64,000 nucleotides of DNA from Oscillospiraceae bacterium (GTDB lineage: Bacteria > Bacillota > Clostridia > Oscillospirales > Oscillospiraceae), in the NCBI GenBank assembly GCA_910575695.1, contig CAJTGJ010000010.1, positions 1-64,000 of the forward strand, read 5' to 3'. Shown in pieces: positions 9,177 to 19,052 of this stretch. The position numbers and the translations under genes are program-made. The notes below the pieces were generated by a model. It was not told the origin of the DNA. It saw only the letters and a program-made list of their open reading frames with translations, and searched no databases. Position 1 is the stretch's first letter; every line of letters begins with the position of its first letter.

Positions 9177-12100
9177 CATGCAATTTTTTGTTCGCCCCAA
9201 CGGATTTCAAAATGTCCGTCCTCGTCCGCCTCACGGCGCATCAGCAATGACAGAAGATCGTAGTCAATGCCAAATTTTTTATAAACTTCATCCAGGTCTG
9301 TATCCTGTCCCTTCATAAACAGATTCAGCTTTTCTTTGACTAAAACCATCTGCATCAGGTTAGATTCCAGACTGCCAGCATAGGTAAGAAAGTAGATGTC
9401 CTTATACGCAGTAGAATTGTACCGGATAAACCGCATATAGAATTGACTCATAGCCGCATTATTGTAGTGCAGCTCAGGAATAATGACACGATTGACGTAC
9501 TCGAAATTAACGCTGCTGGGCAAACTCTGCTGGGTGCAGAGCAGTATGCCGTTTCCACTGTCCCGGAGCGTTTTTCGGAGTGCCCGGCGCTTTGTAAAAG
9601 AGGTAGTAGCACCGGTGACGACAAAGAGCGCCCTATCCGGCATGAACTCTTGGACCGCCTCGACATACTTGTCTAATACAGACTTGTGGCGGACGCCAAT
9701 GGCAACGATTTCATTCGGCCATTGGGCGGCCAGTTCCACTGCAGTTAAAATTTTTGCCGGCACATCTCCTTTGTACTCACTCATGGAATTGGGCGCCGCA
9801 CTGAAGCGTAGCAGCAGGGTGATTTGCTGGATCAAACGGAGCATGGAATCCTTGCGGTGGTCGCCAGTGGAGGCAAAGTATCTTCGCTGAATCATATGGA
9901 AGTCACTGATAATCTTTTTATAGATAATCTGCTCCTCCGATGTGAAGTCCACAAGGACCTGATGAAAACGACGAATCTCCTTCCCCACAATCTCCGCAAA
10001 GGTTCGTGTAATGACGGTCTTTCCCAAAATATCACTGAGCACATCAGAATTGTAGATGTCCTGCGTCCGCTCATTGACGCCAAACACAGTTGCTTTTTCC
10101 GGCAAATGACTGGCGGCAAACAGCTTATAGCCCTTTTTATACGCAGGAATTGGCTCTCCATAATGGATGTTTGGGCTTGCCTCCAAATCACCTGTTTTCC
10201 TGTCGTAATGGTAGAGCTCAGTACACCATGAGATCATATTGATAGAATTATTATAAAGCAATTCCATCTGGGGCGCAAACTCCGAGATGTTGTTGCGTGT
10301 GCTGGTGCCGGTAGTCAGCAGCTTGAAATGGCTGCGCCGAAAGCAGGTGAGCGAGGCTTTTGCCCGGATTGTGTCGGGATTGGCGATTTCATCACTTTCA
10401 TCCAACACCAGCTGTATCTTCTGGTTGTGTTGCTTAATCCACCTCCTGATATGCCGCTGGAGCTGGCCCAGCTTGTTCAGTGTTACCAGTACAAAGTCAC
10501 CGGGTTTGATGTGTTTCAAATCCGCCAGCCGCTCCACAAATATATACTGAATATTGTAGTTTTTGAGGACTACATCCCAGTTGTTGCGGATGGAGATAGC
10601 GGAGGAGACTACCCAGGTAGAATGAACATTTTGCCGCTCCATACGGTACAACCCCACGGCAATTCCTGCCAGCGTCTTACCGCTACCCTGCTCCCACTGG
10701 AGCATTCCGTATTGCTTTTGCAGGATCAGGTTGATGTCATGACGTTGAATGTCGTTCAGCCTGATGTATTCCTCGTTTTCTTCGTCCCACAGATCAAACT
10801 GCTTCAGCCACACAGCAATATCCGCATCCTCCTCCATCTTGGAGAAGGGCTGATTTTGAGTGTCATATTCTCGGCGCTTTCTCCGCAGCATTTTTGAAAA
10901 GCCGGGATACTCCTCCGAGGCTTCGTCCAATACCGCCTGATAGATTGGGACGGACCGGCGCATGGAATCGGACATCTGCCGGCGCACCTTGGCGCTGTAC
11001 CCCTTATAAACAAGACAGCCTTCCTGCTTTACCAGTGCGATCACATCCCGCTCCGGTTTCTTGTTCTGTTTCCGGAGGGCTGTTCGCAGATAGGCAATCA
11101 CCTTAGCCTCGGTCAGCCTAACCCGGCACCACTCATCGTAGGACATATTGGGCGGCTGCACCTGGGTATAGAAGCGGTGAAGGTACTCACAGCACTTCAT
11201 GTACTTGCCCCGCACGGTGGGATGCGCCTTGATCTGATACAGCAGTTTTTGTATCTGATAGATAAAATCCTGGGAGGACTGATGCTCTTTCGCAAGCTCC
11301 AGCAGAATACGCGATTTGTTCCGCTCCAGATCAGCTTTGGGGAGCATCAAAATTTTCTGATAGATCCACTCCGCCGCTTGCTGCGTATCAAACCCAGCGG
11401 CTAATGTTCCCATTGATTCGATTTCATACCGTCTGGCTTTCCAACCCTCTGCGGTACTGTTTTTCTGCCAAAATTGGAGTTTGGTCGCAAACGACTTTAC
11501 CCCCAACCTGGCAAAGGCATCTTCCGGCAGTTTGACCTGACCCAGAAAACTGAACCGTTTTTCCATTTCGCGGATCATCCTCTTGTCCATAAATGGGTCG
11601 GCCAGAAAGGACTGCGGAACAATGAGCGATAAAATGCCAAGGGGCTTCAGAAGCTCTGCGGCCTTCACACAATAGTACAGCTGGGACAGCAGTTCCTCTC
11701 CGCTTTCCGTTCGCCAGCGCAGATGAAAGGGCGGGTTGCCCACCACATAATCAAAACGTGGCTCCGGCTTGTAGGCGCGGATATCACCCTGGGTCAGATT
11801 TGCTTTGGGATAGAGAAAACGAGCCACCTTATATGCTTTCATGTCCAGTTCACAGCCATAAAGGTTTTCCTCCACCGGAAAAAAATTAAAGAAGCTGCCT
11901 TTCCCGCAGGTGAGATCCGCAACCAGTTCGTAATCAGCCGGCCTGATTGCGGCTGCAACGAGGCGGCATAGTTCAGGCGGCGTAAAAAACTGCCCGTTTT
12001 CGATTTCCTTTTTTGCTTCGCTGAAGCTGTGGTAATCGGTATAGTCGCTTCGTTCCAGCCCATGCAGGCCACCGTCCCCGGTATAAGCATTGTAAATGTC

Positions 12101-12217
12101 CTCGCCGGTGATGCCGTATTCCTGAAAAGTACCGCTGTCGATCAAATAGAGCACTTTTTCGTTCAACATTCTTCTCTGTTCCACAGTGAATAGGGCTGGT
12201 TGATACTGATATTTCAT
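9176..12217 (-). CDS. N6-adenine DNA methylase fused to SNF2/DEAD-like helicase
   Basis: This protein of about 1013 residues joins two enzymes. The N-terminal half has a gamma-type N6-adenine methyltransferase pattern: FTPPELCRLVAAAI, then VADLTCGKGSFF at about 100 (SAM binding) and NPPF near 160 (catalytic). The C-terminal half is a superfamily 2 helicase with Walker A EQGSGKTLAG near 512, a DESD box near 607 and a late motif FYMRFIRYNS. The ATG at 12217 follows GGAGG, so it is chosen over the GTG at 12235. No nuclease domain is visible, unlike type ISP restriction enzymes. It is last in a four-gene block with two large unknown proteins. It may modify or remodel DNA in defence, anti-restriction or element maintenance, which is inference. 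Confidence 0.85.
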   Translation of the reverse strand: MKYQYQPALFTVEQRRMLNEKVLYLIDSGTFQEYGITGEDIYNAYTGDGGLHGLERSDYTDYHSFSEAKKEIENGQFFTPPELCRLVAAAIRPADYELVADLTCGKGSFFNFFPVEENLYGCELDMKAYKVARFLYPKANLTQGDIRAYKPEPRFDYVVGNPPFHLRWRTESGEELLSQLYYCVKAAELLKPLGILSLIVPQSFLADPFMDKRMIREMEKRFSFLGQVKLPEDAFARLGVKSFATKLQFWQKNSTAEGWKARRYEIESMGTLAAGFDTQQAAEWIYQKILMLPKADLERNKSRILLELAKEHQSSQDFIYQIQKLLYQIKAHPTVRGKYMKCCEYLHRFYTQVQPPNMSYDEWCRVRLTEAKVIAYLRTALRKQNKKPERDVIALVKQEGCLVYKGYSAKVRRQMSDSMRRSVPIYQAVLDEASEEYPGFSKMLRRKRREYDTQNQPFSKMEEDADIAVWLKQFDLWDEENEEYIRLNDIQRHDINLILQKQYGMLQWEQGSGKTLAGIAVGLYRMERQNVHSTWVVSSAISIRNNWDVVLKNYNIQYIFVERLADLKHIKPGDFVLVTLNKLGQLQRHIRRWIKQHNQKIQLVLDESDEIANPDTIRAKASLTCFRRSHFKLLTTGTSTRNNISEFAPQMELLYNNSINMISWCTELYHYDRKTGDLEASPNIHYGEPIPAYKKGYKLFAASHLPEKATVFGVNERTQDIYNSDVLSDILGKTVITRTFAEIVGKEIRRFHQVLVDFTSEEQIIYKKIISDFHMIQRRYFASTGDHRKDSMLRLIQQITLLLRFSAAPNSMSEYKGDVPAKILTAVELAAQWPNEIVAIGVRHKSVLDKYVEAVQEFMPDRALFVVTGATTSFTKRRALRKTLRDSGNGILLCTQQSLPSSVNFEYVNRVIIPELHYNNAAMSQFYMRFIRYNSTAYKDIYFLTYAGSLESNLMQMVLVKEKLNLFMKGQDTDLDEVYKKFGIDYDLLSLLMRREADEDGHFEIRWGEQKIA

Positions 12218-12228
12218 ACCCGCCTCCG

Positions 12229-13119
12229 TCAGCACGTAGTTCCGAGATATTTATGAGCAAATTCTCCGGCAAGCTCTCCATTGGAAAATTTCAAATCCAC
12301 ACGGCCATTTTTGAACATTTTCAGGCCCCTGATTTTTTCACCGCTGGGCCAGTCGATAAAGTCAACTGTTATGCTTTTCCCATCCAGCAGTTCAGGGACA
12401 CCCTGGGGGAACGAATGATAGCTCCCCGTTTCAAAATGGACGGCTCCACGCAAAATCTCCCGCATATCGTCTGTCAGTTTCCACCTCTCACAAATGCCGC
12501 ACTCATAATTGCTGAAATGATTCAAAAAATGGATTGTACCTTTAGCTACTTCAAATTTTGGTATATGCTTCTGGATATTCCAAGCCGCCCTATGGCATCG
12601 CTCACATATCTCGTGGAGCGCTTGTTCAGAGAAACTGCGTCCGTCCAGCCGTAGGATGATCTGTTCCATCACCGACTGATATGGAACGGTCAGAGTCTGT
12701 ATCTGCTCTCGGTAATGCGCCGCTTCTGCTTTGGTGCAGTTTGTTGGTTCCTTCGGCAGAATAGATTTACATATGTCCTCGCCGTCTACCGCCACATGAT
12801 AGGCTTCGTTAAAATAGCGAACCAGCATATGAATAAAATCCGTATGCAGATGCTCAATGTGTGCGTCAATCGCCTTCTGTGATAGATCTGGGCCGTCCGG
12901 CGACAAAAGGTAGTCATGGAATTGGGGGTTGTCCTTTTGGCCCCCCAGCAGTTCCTCCTGTGCTCTTTTCATGTCGGACACAAAGAAAGCCAGTTCTTTA
13001 AACCCCGCAAGCGCCGCTTGATAGGCGGCCTGCTGGGCATCACAGTATTGCCGGTCTTCTGCGGAGAAGCGATTGTCCGCCCTGATTTCCACTGTTGCAA
13101 ATTTTTCCAACAAATCCAT
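12229..13119 (-). CDS. Unknown 296-aa protein of the methylase-helicase block
   Basis: I do not recognise a family. The start MDLLEKFATVE at 13119 lies 9 bases after a GGGGGG ribosome site. An ATG three codons earlier directly abuts that site and is less likely. The protein is mixed alpha/beta with a possible metal site in the middle (CERCHRAAW, and YECGICERW further on). It ends 11 bases before the methylase-helicase start, so the two are probably co-translated. Its restriction to this block suggests an accessory subunit. Confidence 0.72.
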   Translation of the reverse strand: MDLLEKFATVEIRADNRFSAEDRQYCDAQQAAYQAALAGFKELAFFVSDMKRAQEELLGGQKDNPQFHDYLLSPDGPDLSQKAIDAHIEHLHTDFIHMLVRYFNEAYHVAVDGEDICKSILPKEPTNCTKAEAAHYREQIQTLTVPYQSVMEQIILRLDGRSFSEQALHEICERCHRAAWNIQKHIPKFEVAKGTIHFLNHFSNYECGICERWKLTDDMREILRGAVHFETGSYHSFPQGVPELLDGKSITVDFIDWPSGEKIRGLKMFKNGRVDLKFSNGELAGEFAHKYLGTTC

Positions 13120-13145
13120 TGGTTCCATCCCCCCTGAAATTATTT

Positions 13146-13185
13146 GCCTGGGAGACAAAACGGCAATCCGCTTTGTCTCCCAGGC
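13146..13185 (-). other. Intergenic GC-rich hairpin
   Basis: A perfect 14-bp stem (GCCTGGGAGACAAA and its complement) with a 12-base loop sits between two genes of one operon. No T-run follows on the minus strand, so it looks more like an RNA stability or processing element than a terminator. Confidence 0.65.
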
Positions 13186-13204
13186 AGTTCTTCTGTTCAC
13201 AGCA

Positions 13205-15787
13205 CTACTCGAAAATATCAGCGCTGCGGACAAGAAATGTGTTAGCTTTATAGCAGCCCTCGGTATCGACAGTCGCTGCACCGCCCAGGCTGTCCAGATA
13301 CTGCGCTCCCGCTTTCGTCTTGGAGATATAAATATTGAACTTGGTATAAGTGAAACCTTCCGAGCGGATTCCATGGTAATCATCACTCAGCACCAGTACA
13401 GCGCCCAGGGCATTGGCCTTACGGCTGGCGAGCTCGATCATTAGGTCATTGATCTGGTGCTCCGTCTGGTCATTCACTCCGCCGAAATAAGGACATTCCA
13501 GAAACAGCGTTAATTGTTCGCCATACGGAGTTTTCTCCGTTTGCCGCTCCTGGATATTCTCCACATCCACAAATGTGAAGGCCGTTTTTTTCTTATCCTC
13601 GCCGGCTTGGCTCGTCTGTCCCTTTGTCAGCCGCAGGTATGCCCGGCCAACACGTTCCCCGGCTATCTCCGCATACAGAACCTTTTTATTGGAATCAAAG
13701 CCGGACAGCAGGCATTTTTTGTAGATGCCTTGGTCGTAGGCAAGGCAAGTGCGCTGCGGCTGAATACCGAGAAGCATAGTGGAAAAGAAATCATCATACT
13801 CCTTGACCATAAGTTCATCCTGCGATATGCTGGTATTCTCTTTCCAGCACGCTGCCGCCTGTTCAGAAACATTCAAGTCCAGTTCCTTTTGCAGGTCGCC
13901 TTCAAAATACTTCAGCGTATCAAGCTGCCCCATTAGCTCCGCTTTTACAACCCGCAAAAACGCTTCTTGCTGGGGCGAATCTAAATTGCGCTGGTACAGA
14001 TTGGCGATATAAGCTCCGTTGCGGCAGACAAACCGGGTAATTCCCTCCATGTACTTAGCCTTAAAATTATCGGTGAGTTCCATAACCTCGGAGAGTTGGC
14101 TCCAGTCAGCATCGATCTCAACAATATGTGCTTTCAGCGCGGAAACGGTGTCAAACAGGGCAAGATGCTCCAGATTCCGCAGAACAAGGATAGCGTCCTC
14201 CCGGCCCTCCAGCGTGGGCAGAAGATGCCGCACGGTGTCAAAATGAATCAGCAACTGCACCGCATCCAAGGCATTCAAATCACGGATTGCCTTGAAATCC
14301 TCCTGCATCCAGCGGTCTACCGGTTTCATGTTCAGTTTCTCCGCCAATGCGTCCAACTCCGCGCTGTCAGGAGCCTTTTTCAACAGCTTACGCTTTAAGA
14401 ACTGGCGGATAACCAGCAGCCGGTAGTCCTGCTTTGGCGAAGTCAGCCTATTGTAAAGAGATACATATACCGCATCGGCGTCATACAGTGTCCGGATCTC
14501 CTGAAACGTATAGATGCGCTCCGGCACGAAATTTTCCACATGGAGCCGTCTGCTTACCATCCAAGCGCAGTCTGCCAAATCCTTTTCCGTCAACTCATTG
14601 AGATTGAAGTGCCGCTGATACAAGGTCTCGTTGAACAGAATCGACGTAGACGGTACAGTCAAAAACGCTTTAGGGTTACCGTCTACCATATGGATAAAAT
14701 GCTTCTTATTTTTGACAATGGCATGGAGAAGGATGTTTTCCTGCCAGCCGGTAATGCTGCCAAAGTCAATGGACTTGAATCGTTTCCCATAGAGAAGATT
14801 GACATATCCGGCATAACTGGAAAAGATTTCTGTTAAATCCAGCTCCATATCAGCCGCAAGCCGCTGCTCCATAGTCTGCAATTCACCAAGCGGGCAGCCA
14901 CTCTCATGCCAATGGCGCATAAATGCGTTTGCGGTTCCCGGCTCCAAACAGCCCAGGATGGAAGGGATCAGCCTGTGGTATTCCTGGGCATTTTGAGAAA
15001 ACTGCGTATATTCTTTTATCCCCAACTGATCGCGGATATCCATTTCGCTCAAGAACTCCACAATACTGTTCAGGAGCGGATAGGAAGTCAGCAGTTTGCT
15101 CACTTCTGCAAAAGGCGCCGATGCAAACAGCTCCCTGTCGCCTGTGGCCTGTTTAAGTAAAAGCCCCTTTTGAGCCTCACTTAACTCAGAGGGCAGCTCA
15201 ACGCAGTTTGAAATACTCGCTGCCGCAATTTCACGATCAGCCTCGGGCAGCTTCAGCGGCGCAATGAGCCGCAGATAGTCAAGACGCTGCTGGTCCGTCA
15301 GAGTATCTCTCTCCAGCGTCTCCATCAATTCTTTCAGTGGGCTGTCCGTAATATCAATACCGGCTGTTCGGCAGATGCCCAGAAACGCTACCAGCCGCTC
15401 TGTCAAAATGTCTCTCCGGCTGTGCGGCCGGGGCGGTTCGGGACGGTTGTACCCGTACCGATTGCCGCTCCGATACGGATGAACCGTCGCAGGCGCAGTG
15501 GTTTCTTCCTGCGGCGGTTCCTCGGGGAGAGCCGTCAAAAATGCCGCATAGTACGCGGCGAACGCAGTGTTCTGGAGCATTTCTTTCTGCAGTTCAGGAG
15601 AGTATAACCTTACGCCGCTAAGATGCTCCTCCATACGTTCACAGCATGCGGAAATTTCCGACAGGCCGAATGTGCGAACCCATTTCCGATCCAGGTGGTG
15701 CTTCTCCATTTTCAAAAGTACCGTCACGCGCTCCCGCATGACTGTGCTGAAATCATTCGGCATAACTGCCAAAATCTGCTTTTCCAT
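13205..15787 (-). CDS. Large unknown 860-aa protein of the methylase-helicase block
   Basis: The family is not recognised. It is a long, mostly helical soluble protein without membrane segments. A low-complexity Pro/Tyr/Arg-rich stretch lies near 105-130 (HPYRSGNRYGYNRPEPP). The C-terminal third is alpha/beta (TCLAYDQGIYKKCLLSGFD, VLYAEIAGERVGRAYLRL) and vaguely recalls an acetyltransferase fold, which is only a weak impression. Its ATG at 15787 has GGAGG upstream and overlaps the end of the preceding gene by 35 bp, so translation is coupled. Confidence 0.75.
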   Translation of the reverse strand: MEKQILAVMPNDFSTVMRERVTVLLKMEKHHLDRKWVRTFGLSEISACCERMEEHLSGVRLYSPELQKEMLQNTAFAAYYAAFLTALPEEPPQEETTAPATVHPYRSGNRYGYNRPEPPRPHSRRDILTERLVAFLGICRTAGIDITDSPLKELMETLERDTLTDQQRLDYLRLIAPLKLPEADREIAAASISNCVELPSELSEAQKGLLLKQATGDRELFASAPFAEVSKLLTSYPLLNSIVEFLSEMDIRDQLGIKEYTQFSQNAQEYHRLIPSILGCLEPGTANAFMRHWHESGCPLGELQTMEQRLAADMELDLTEIFSSYAGYVNLLYGKRFKSIDFGSITGWQENILLHAIVKNKKHFIHMVDGNPKAFLTVPSTSILFNETLYQRHFNLNELTEKDLADCAWMVSRRLHVENFVPERIYTFQEIRTLYDADAVYVSLYNRLTSPKQDYRLLVIRQFLKRKLLKKAPDSAELDALAEKLNMKPVDRWMQEDFKAIRDLNALDAVQLLIHFDTVRHLLPTLEGREDAILVLRNLEHLALFDTVSALKAHIVEIDADWSQLSEVMELTDNFKAKYMEGITRFVCRNGAYIANLYQRNLDSPQQEAFLRVVKAELMGQLDTLKYFEGDLQKELDLNVSEQAAACWKENTSISQDELMVKEYDDFFSTMLLGIQPQRTCLAYDQGIYKKCLLSGFDSNKKVLYAEIAGERVGRAYLRLTKGQTSQAGEDKKKTAFTFVDVENIQERQTEKTPYGEQLTLFLECPYFGGVNDQTEHQINDLMIELASRKANALGAVLVLSDDYHGIRSEGFTYTKFNIYISKTKAGAQYLDSLGGAATVDTEGCYKANTFLVRSADIFE

Positions 15788-17894
15788 TATGAGGCGCCTC
15801 CTTCATCATAGTAATCAATTTTTGCGCTTCGGCAAAACACATCTTTTCCCTATCGACCAATCTTGCGCAGAGTTTCAACAGGCAGACGTACTCGGTTGTG
15901 TCCATGGCCCGGCTGTCTTCAATACTCAACAGGTATTCGTACACAGCGGTATCGGCAATCTCCAGTTTGTTAGAATATCTGCTGTAGTTTTCGATGAACA
16001 GCAAAAGCGAGGCCATTGTCCCATCTGTGATCTCTGTAAATCTATCTCGCACTTCTTTTTCAAGCGCAAGCTGTTCCTGCCGCTCACGCTCCAGCCTGAG
16101 TGCTGTCTGCTCCGCTTTCTCCGCCTCTTTTTCCTCTGTCGTCAAATACCGCTCTTTCAGCCGGACAGTAGAATTTTTTACGAGCGAGGAGTGGGCCATT
16201 GCCAGGTCGAACAAGGCCCGCTGCTCTTCAGGGGAAAACAGGCGGGCAACAGCTTCTTTATCCAGTATTTCAGAAATCAGCGGGATATAATACTCCGTCT
16301 CAAATGCAAAGAAGTATTCAGACAGCCAATACAGCAGCAGACGCCGCATATCATCATCCAGGTATTCCTGGTCAAGTTCAAGTTTCACTTGACTACCTGA
16401 CCCGTTGTAGCTGGATGAACAGGATGCCACGCTGTCGCGAAAAATGTGGTCGTTGCTAAAATAGGTGCTCAGTCCCTGAAACCCATACTGGGGCAGAAAA
16501 TGCTTATAAAATTGGAATGCCTGAACAGTAGTCATGCCCCGCAGATAGGATTTGATATGCCCGATCATTTGAGACTTGACAGGCATCCCTTCAGCATCTA
16601 CGCTGCCCTGGAATGTTTGCCAAAGGTCGATCACATCCTTTTTTACCAGCAGACTGAAGTTGTGCCAATAGGAATGCTCCGCACTGTATTCCAAGTAGTC
16701 CTGGCCTGTCAACTGATTAAACCTGGAGATTCTGGCCTTGATATCCTCTGTACTCAGTTCATCGCATAGAAGTGTTTCAAAAAACTCCGCATATTTTTGG
16801 AGTGTCAGCATGGCCGCCAGACTGTCCCAGTGGGAATCCATGATATCGAACTCCCGGAAAGCGTCGTGGGTGGGCGGGGCATAAGCACTGAACCACTGGA
16901 ATGTTTCCAGGCTCCTGATCCTCGCACCACAGCTCAACGCGCAGAGCAGCTTATCCTGACCGTAGCACTTGATGGGGAATGTCTCATATTTTTTGAGCCA
17001 TTCCGCAAGCTGGCCGTACACTTCGCTGGGGATCTGTGATTCGGTGCCAAAAACCTCTTTGAACAGATTGATCAGGATTTTCTCTGTCACAATAGAGTTC
17101 CAGCTCAACCGCTCTGCGGCCGGCGTAAGCCAAATTGCTCTCATGTTGGCATAGGCGATCTCAAGTGGGGTGTATCCGACCTTGGTCAGAAGTTCATGGT
17201 TCTTATCCCCTTCTTTGACAAACGATTTGGGCAAGGCACAGAGGGCCCGGAACAGCGCCATATCCTTTGTGCGGACCGACTTGACCAGTGGACGAATCCG
17301 TGAAATCAGCCAGACGAACAACCGCATATTGCCCATGACTGGGATAGTACGTTTTTTCCCGATCAGATGCAGCAGCAGAGGCTTGAAGTGCAGAAAGGAT
17401 TCTTCAGCATCGGGAAAAAGGCTCATTGCGAAAAGAATATCCTCCGTTTTACCATACTGCGCCTGCCGCAGCGCCGTTTCTAACTCACCGGCGATACTCT
17501 GACCCTCATAGAGCAGATAAAGCGCCCCAGTCAAATAGATGTCACTGGCAGAGGCTCTTTGCACCTTTTTCAGGAAATTGACACGCTGTGCCCCCACGAA
17601 CATATCATCCGGCGTCAGGTCTTTGGTATAACCGAGTGCCAGAGCTATAGCGCGAAACTCCGGAAGTGTCATACCAAACCGCTCTTCATACCGCTCCAAC
17701 AGCTCTCCGAGATACATAAAACCATACTTCTTTTGAAACTCGCCGTTTTCCTTGATGGAGAACGGGAAGATACAGTGTTCACGGATGGCACATATCTGAG
17801 CGTTATTCGCTTTGGTGGTATCCATAATAAAAGACATCAGATCTTGGAAAACTGTAAAGTTAACCTGCTTCTCCAGCGCATTCATTTCTTCCAT
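15753..17894 (-). CDS. Large unknown 713-aa protein of the methylase-helicase block
   Basis: The family is not recognised. This is the first gene of the four-gene block, starting at 17894 behind GAGGAG. It is mainly helical, with a charged predicted coiled coil near 585-630 (TEEKEAEKAEQTALRLERE). It overlaps the 860-aa gene by 35 bp, so the two products are likely made in fixed ratio and may form a complex. A terminator-like hairpin just upstream (17923-17962) sets this block apart from the small genes before it, although no clear separate promoter is visible. Confidence 0.75.
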   Translation of the reverse strand: MEEMNALEKQVNFTVFQDLMSFIMDTTKANNAQICAIREHCIFPFSIKENGEFQKKYGFMYLGELLERYEERFGMTLPEFRAIALALGYTKDLTPDDMFVGAQRVNFLKKVQRASASDIYLTGALYLLYEGQSIAGELETALRQAQYGKTEDILFAMSLFPDAEESFLHFKPLLLHLIGKKRTIPVMGNMRLFVWLISRIRPLVKSVRTKDMALFRALCALPKSFVKEGDKNHELLTKVGYTPLEIAYANMRAIWLTPAAERLSWNSIVTEKILINLFKEVFGTESQIPSEVYGQLAEWLKKYETFPIKCYGQDKLLCALSCGARIRSLETFQWFSAYAPPTHDAFREFDIMDSHWDSLAAMLTLQKYAEFFETLLCDELSTEDIKARISRFNQLTGQDYLEYSAEHSYWHNFSLLVKKDVIDLWQTFQGSVDAEGMPVKSQMIGHIKSYLRGMTTVQAFQFYKHFLPQYGFQGLSTYFSNDHIFRDSVASCSSSYNGSGSQVKLELDQEYLDDDMRRLLLYWLSEYFFAFETEYYIPLISEILDKEAVARLFSPEEQRALFDLAMAHSSLVKNSTVRLKERYLTTEEKEAEKAEQTALRLERERQEQLALEKEVRDRFTEITDGTMASLLLFIENYSRYSNKLEIADTAVYEYLLSIEDSRAMDTTEYVCLLKLCARLVDREKMCFAEAQKLITMMKEAPHNGKADFGSYAE

Positions 17895-17922
17895 TGCGTA
17901 TTCTCCTCGCTTTCATTAAAAT

Positions 17923-17962
17923 AGCCCGGGGAAATGGGCAGAATGCTCCATTTCCCCGGGCT
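17923..17962 (-). terminator. Terminator-like hairpin ahead of the four-gene block
   Basis: A perfect 15-bp GC-rich stem (arms 17923-17937 and 17948-17962) is followed on the minus strand by ATTTTAA. It lies between the 61-aa gene and the 713-aa gene and may act as a partial terminator. Confidence 0.65.
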
Positions 17963-18024
17963 TCCAATCAAATTGCTGCCTATGCTAGGAAATGCAGCAG
18001 CTCACAATCAGCGTTCTTCTCCAA

Positions 18025-18210
18025 TCAGAATACATTGATGTCAATGGTTCCAGTAACACCATCAACGGCTTCCATCGGCGATGCAGGGTCGGGCCAAACG
18101 GTACACTTATCCCAGTCAACGCCGTCTTCGACATGCCTGAACAAAATATCGAGGTCACCGTGCTCAGATACCGCTTTTTGCAATTCAGCAATCAGTTCGC
18201 TCGCTTTCAT
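18025..18210 (-). CDS. Small 61-aa orphan protein
   Basis: A short acidic protein (MKASELIAELQKAVSEHGDL) whose start overlaps the stop of the preceding gene by ATGA, so it is translationally coupled. No known domain is seen. Such small proteins are common in mobile-element accessory runs and the role is unknown. Confidence 0.65.
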   Translation of the reverse strand: MKASELIAELQKAVSEHGDLDILFRHVEDGVDWDKCTVWPDPASPMEAVDGVTGTIDINVF

Positions 18211-18587
18211 CCAAACACCAGCTTTCCAAACAGCGCATACTGCACGATGCAGTCGGCGTCCGCGGCATCCAGCGCTCCATAGTCTGCGAGCTGGAAATCC
18301 TCGATCATTACCCGGCCGTCTTCCTTGATGTAGAGTTCAATGCCCTTCAGGAATTTCTCCAATGTCAGCTCCCACTTGTCCGGACTTTCGGCGTCATGCA
18401 GAACCAGGGTTCCGCCACGGGAAATATGCTCATGGGCGCAACTTCCAAGCATTTCGCCAACGACCTCAGCATGGCCGCACCAGTAACAGATGCCGCCATT
18501 CAAAGCAGTACACATGAGATTGTCAATGTCCTGCTGAGTGATGCTTGTGTCCATCTCAATGTGGACAGGATATTTTTTGTCATTCAT
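18207..18587 (-). CDS. 126-aa orphan protein of element accessory run
   Basis: It starts at MNDKKYPVHIEMD (ATG 18587 with AAGGAG upstream) rather than at the longer in-frame opening. It has a CYWCGHAEVVG motif near 34-44 and ends with a hydrophobic helix. It belongs to a type of small protein frequent in Firmicutes conjugative elements, a memory-based impression. The function is unknown. It is coupled to the 61-aa gene downstream. Confidence 0.72.
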   Translation of the reverse strand: MNDKKYPVHIEMDTSITQQDIDNLMCTALNGGICYWCGHAEVVGEMLGSCAHEHISRGGTLVLHDAESPDKWELTLEKFLKGIELYIKEDGRVMIEDFQLADYGALDAADADCIVQYALFGKLVFG

Positions 18588-18606
18588 CGGACTGCTCCTT
18601 CCATTC

Positions 18607-18984
18607 TTACTCCGCAAATTTGAACTTCGGCTCTTTGCGCCGCTCCTCACAATGGCTGAGCCATGTCTTCATCGAATCGCTCCAGTGCTTTTGCCCCGCA
18701 GTGAACGTGCCGTCCGAGAAGATGATGCCTTGCTCGTTCTCAATCTGCCTGATCCAGAACGACTCTCCACCCCACTTGGGCTTAAACTCGATACGCCACG
18801 GCCCGGTTTCACCAATACGCTTGGCAGCTTCCGGCGTGGGAAAGGACATTACGAACTGCTTGGTATAGTCCTGTTCCATCTGGTCAAACATCCAATTCTC
18901 AACGTCCTCCAGGTCCCGGAACGTCCTCTGTTCATTTTTGCGGGCAAAGTCGTTCCAGTACCGCTCATATTTAACTGTAATCAT
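18607..18984 (-). CDS. 125-aa orphan protein
   Basis: A soluble alpha/beta protein rich in aromatic residues (MITVKYERYWNDFARK; FKPKWGGESFWIRQIE). GGAGG lies 9 bases before the ATG at 18984. No family is recognised. It is spaced 19 bases from the next gene in the train. Confidence 0.68.
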   Translation of the reverse strand: MITVKYERYWNDFARKNEQRTFRDLEDVENWMFDQMEQDYTKQFVMSFPTPEAAKRIGETGPWRIEFKPKWGGESFWIRQIENEQGIIFSDGTFTAGQKHWSDSMKTWLSHCEERRKEPKFKFAE

Positions 18985-19052
18985 TTAGTATGCCTCCGTA
19001 TAGATGGTGTTTTGTGCATGCCTAAGCGGCATTCTGCAATCAAATCATCTGC

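Noticed and set aside
9176-12217. Type ISP restriction enzyme
   Set aside because: The methylase-helicase order and lack of an N-terminal nuclease do not fit the nuclease-helicase-methylase layout of that class.
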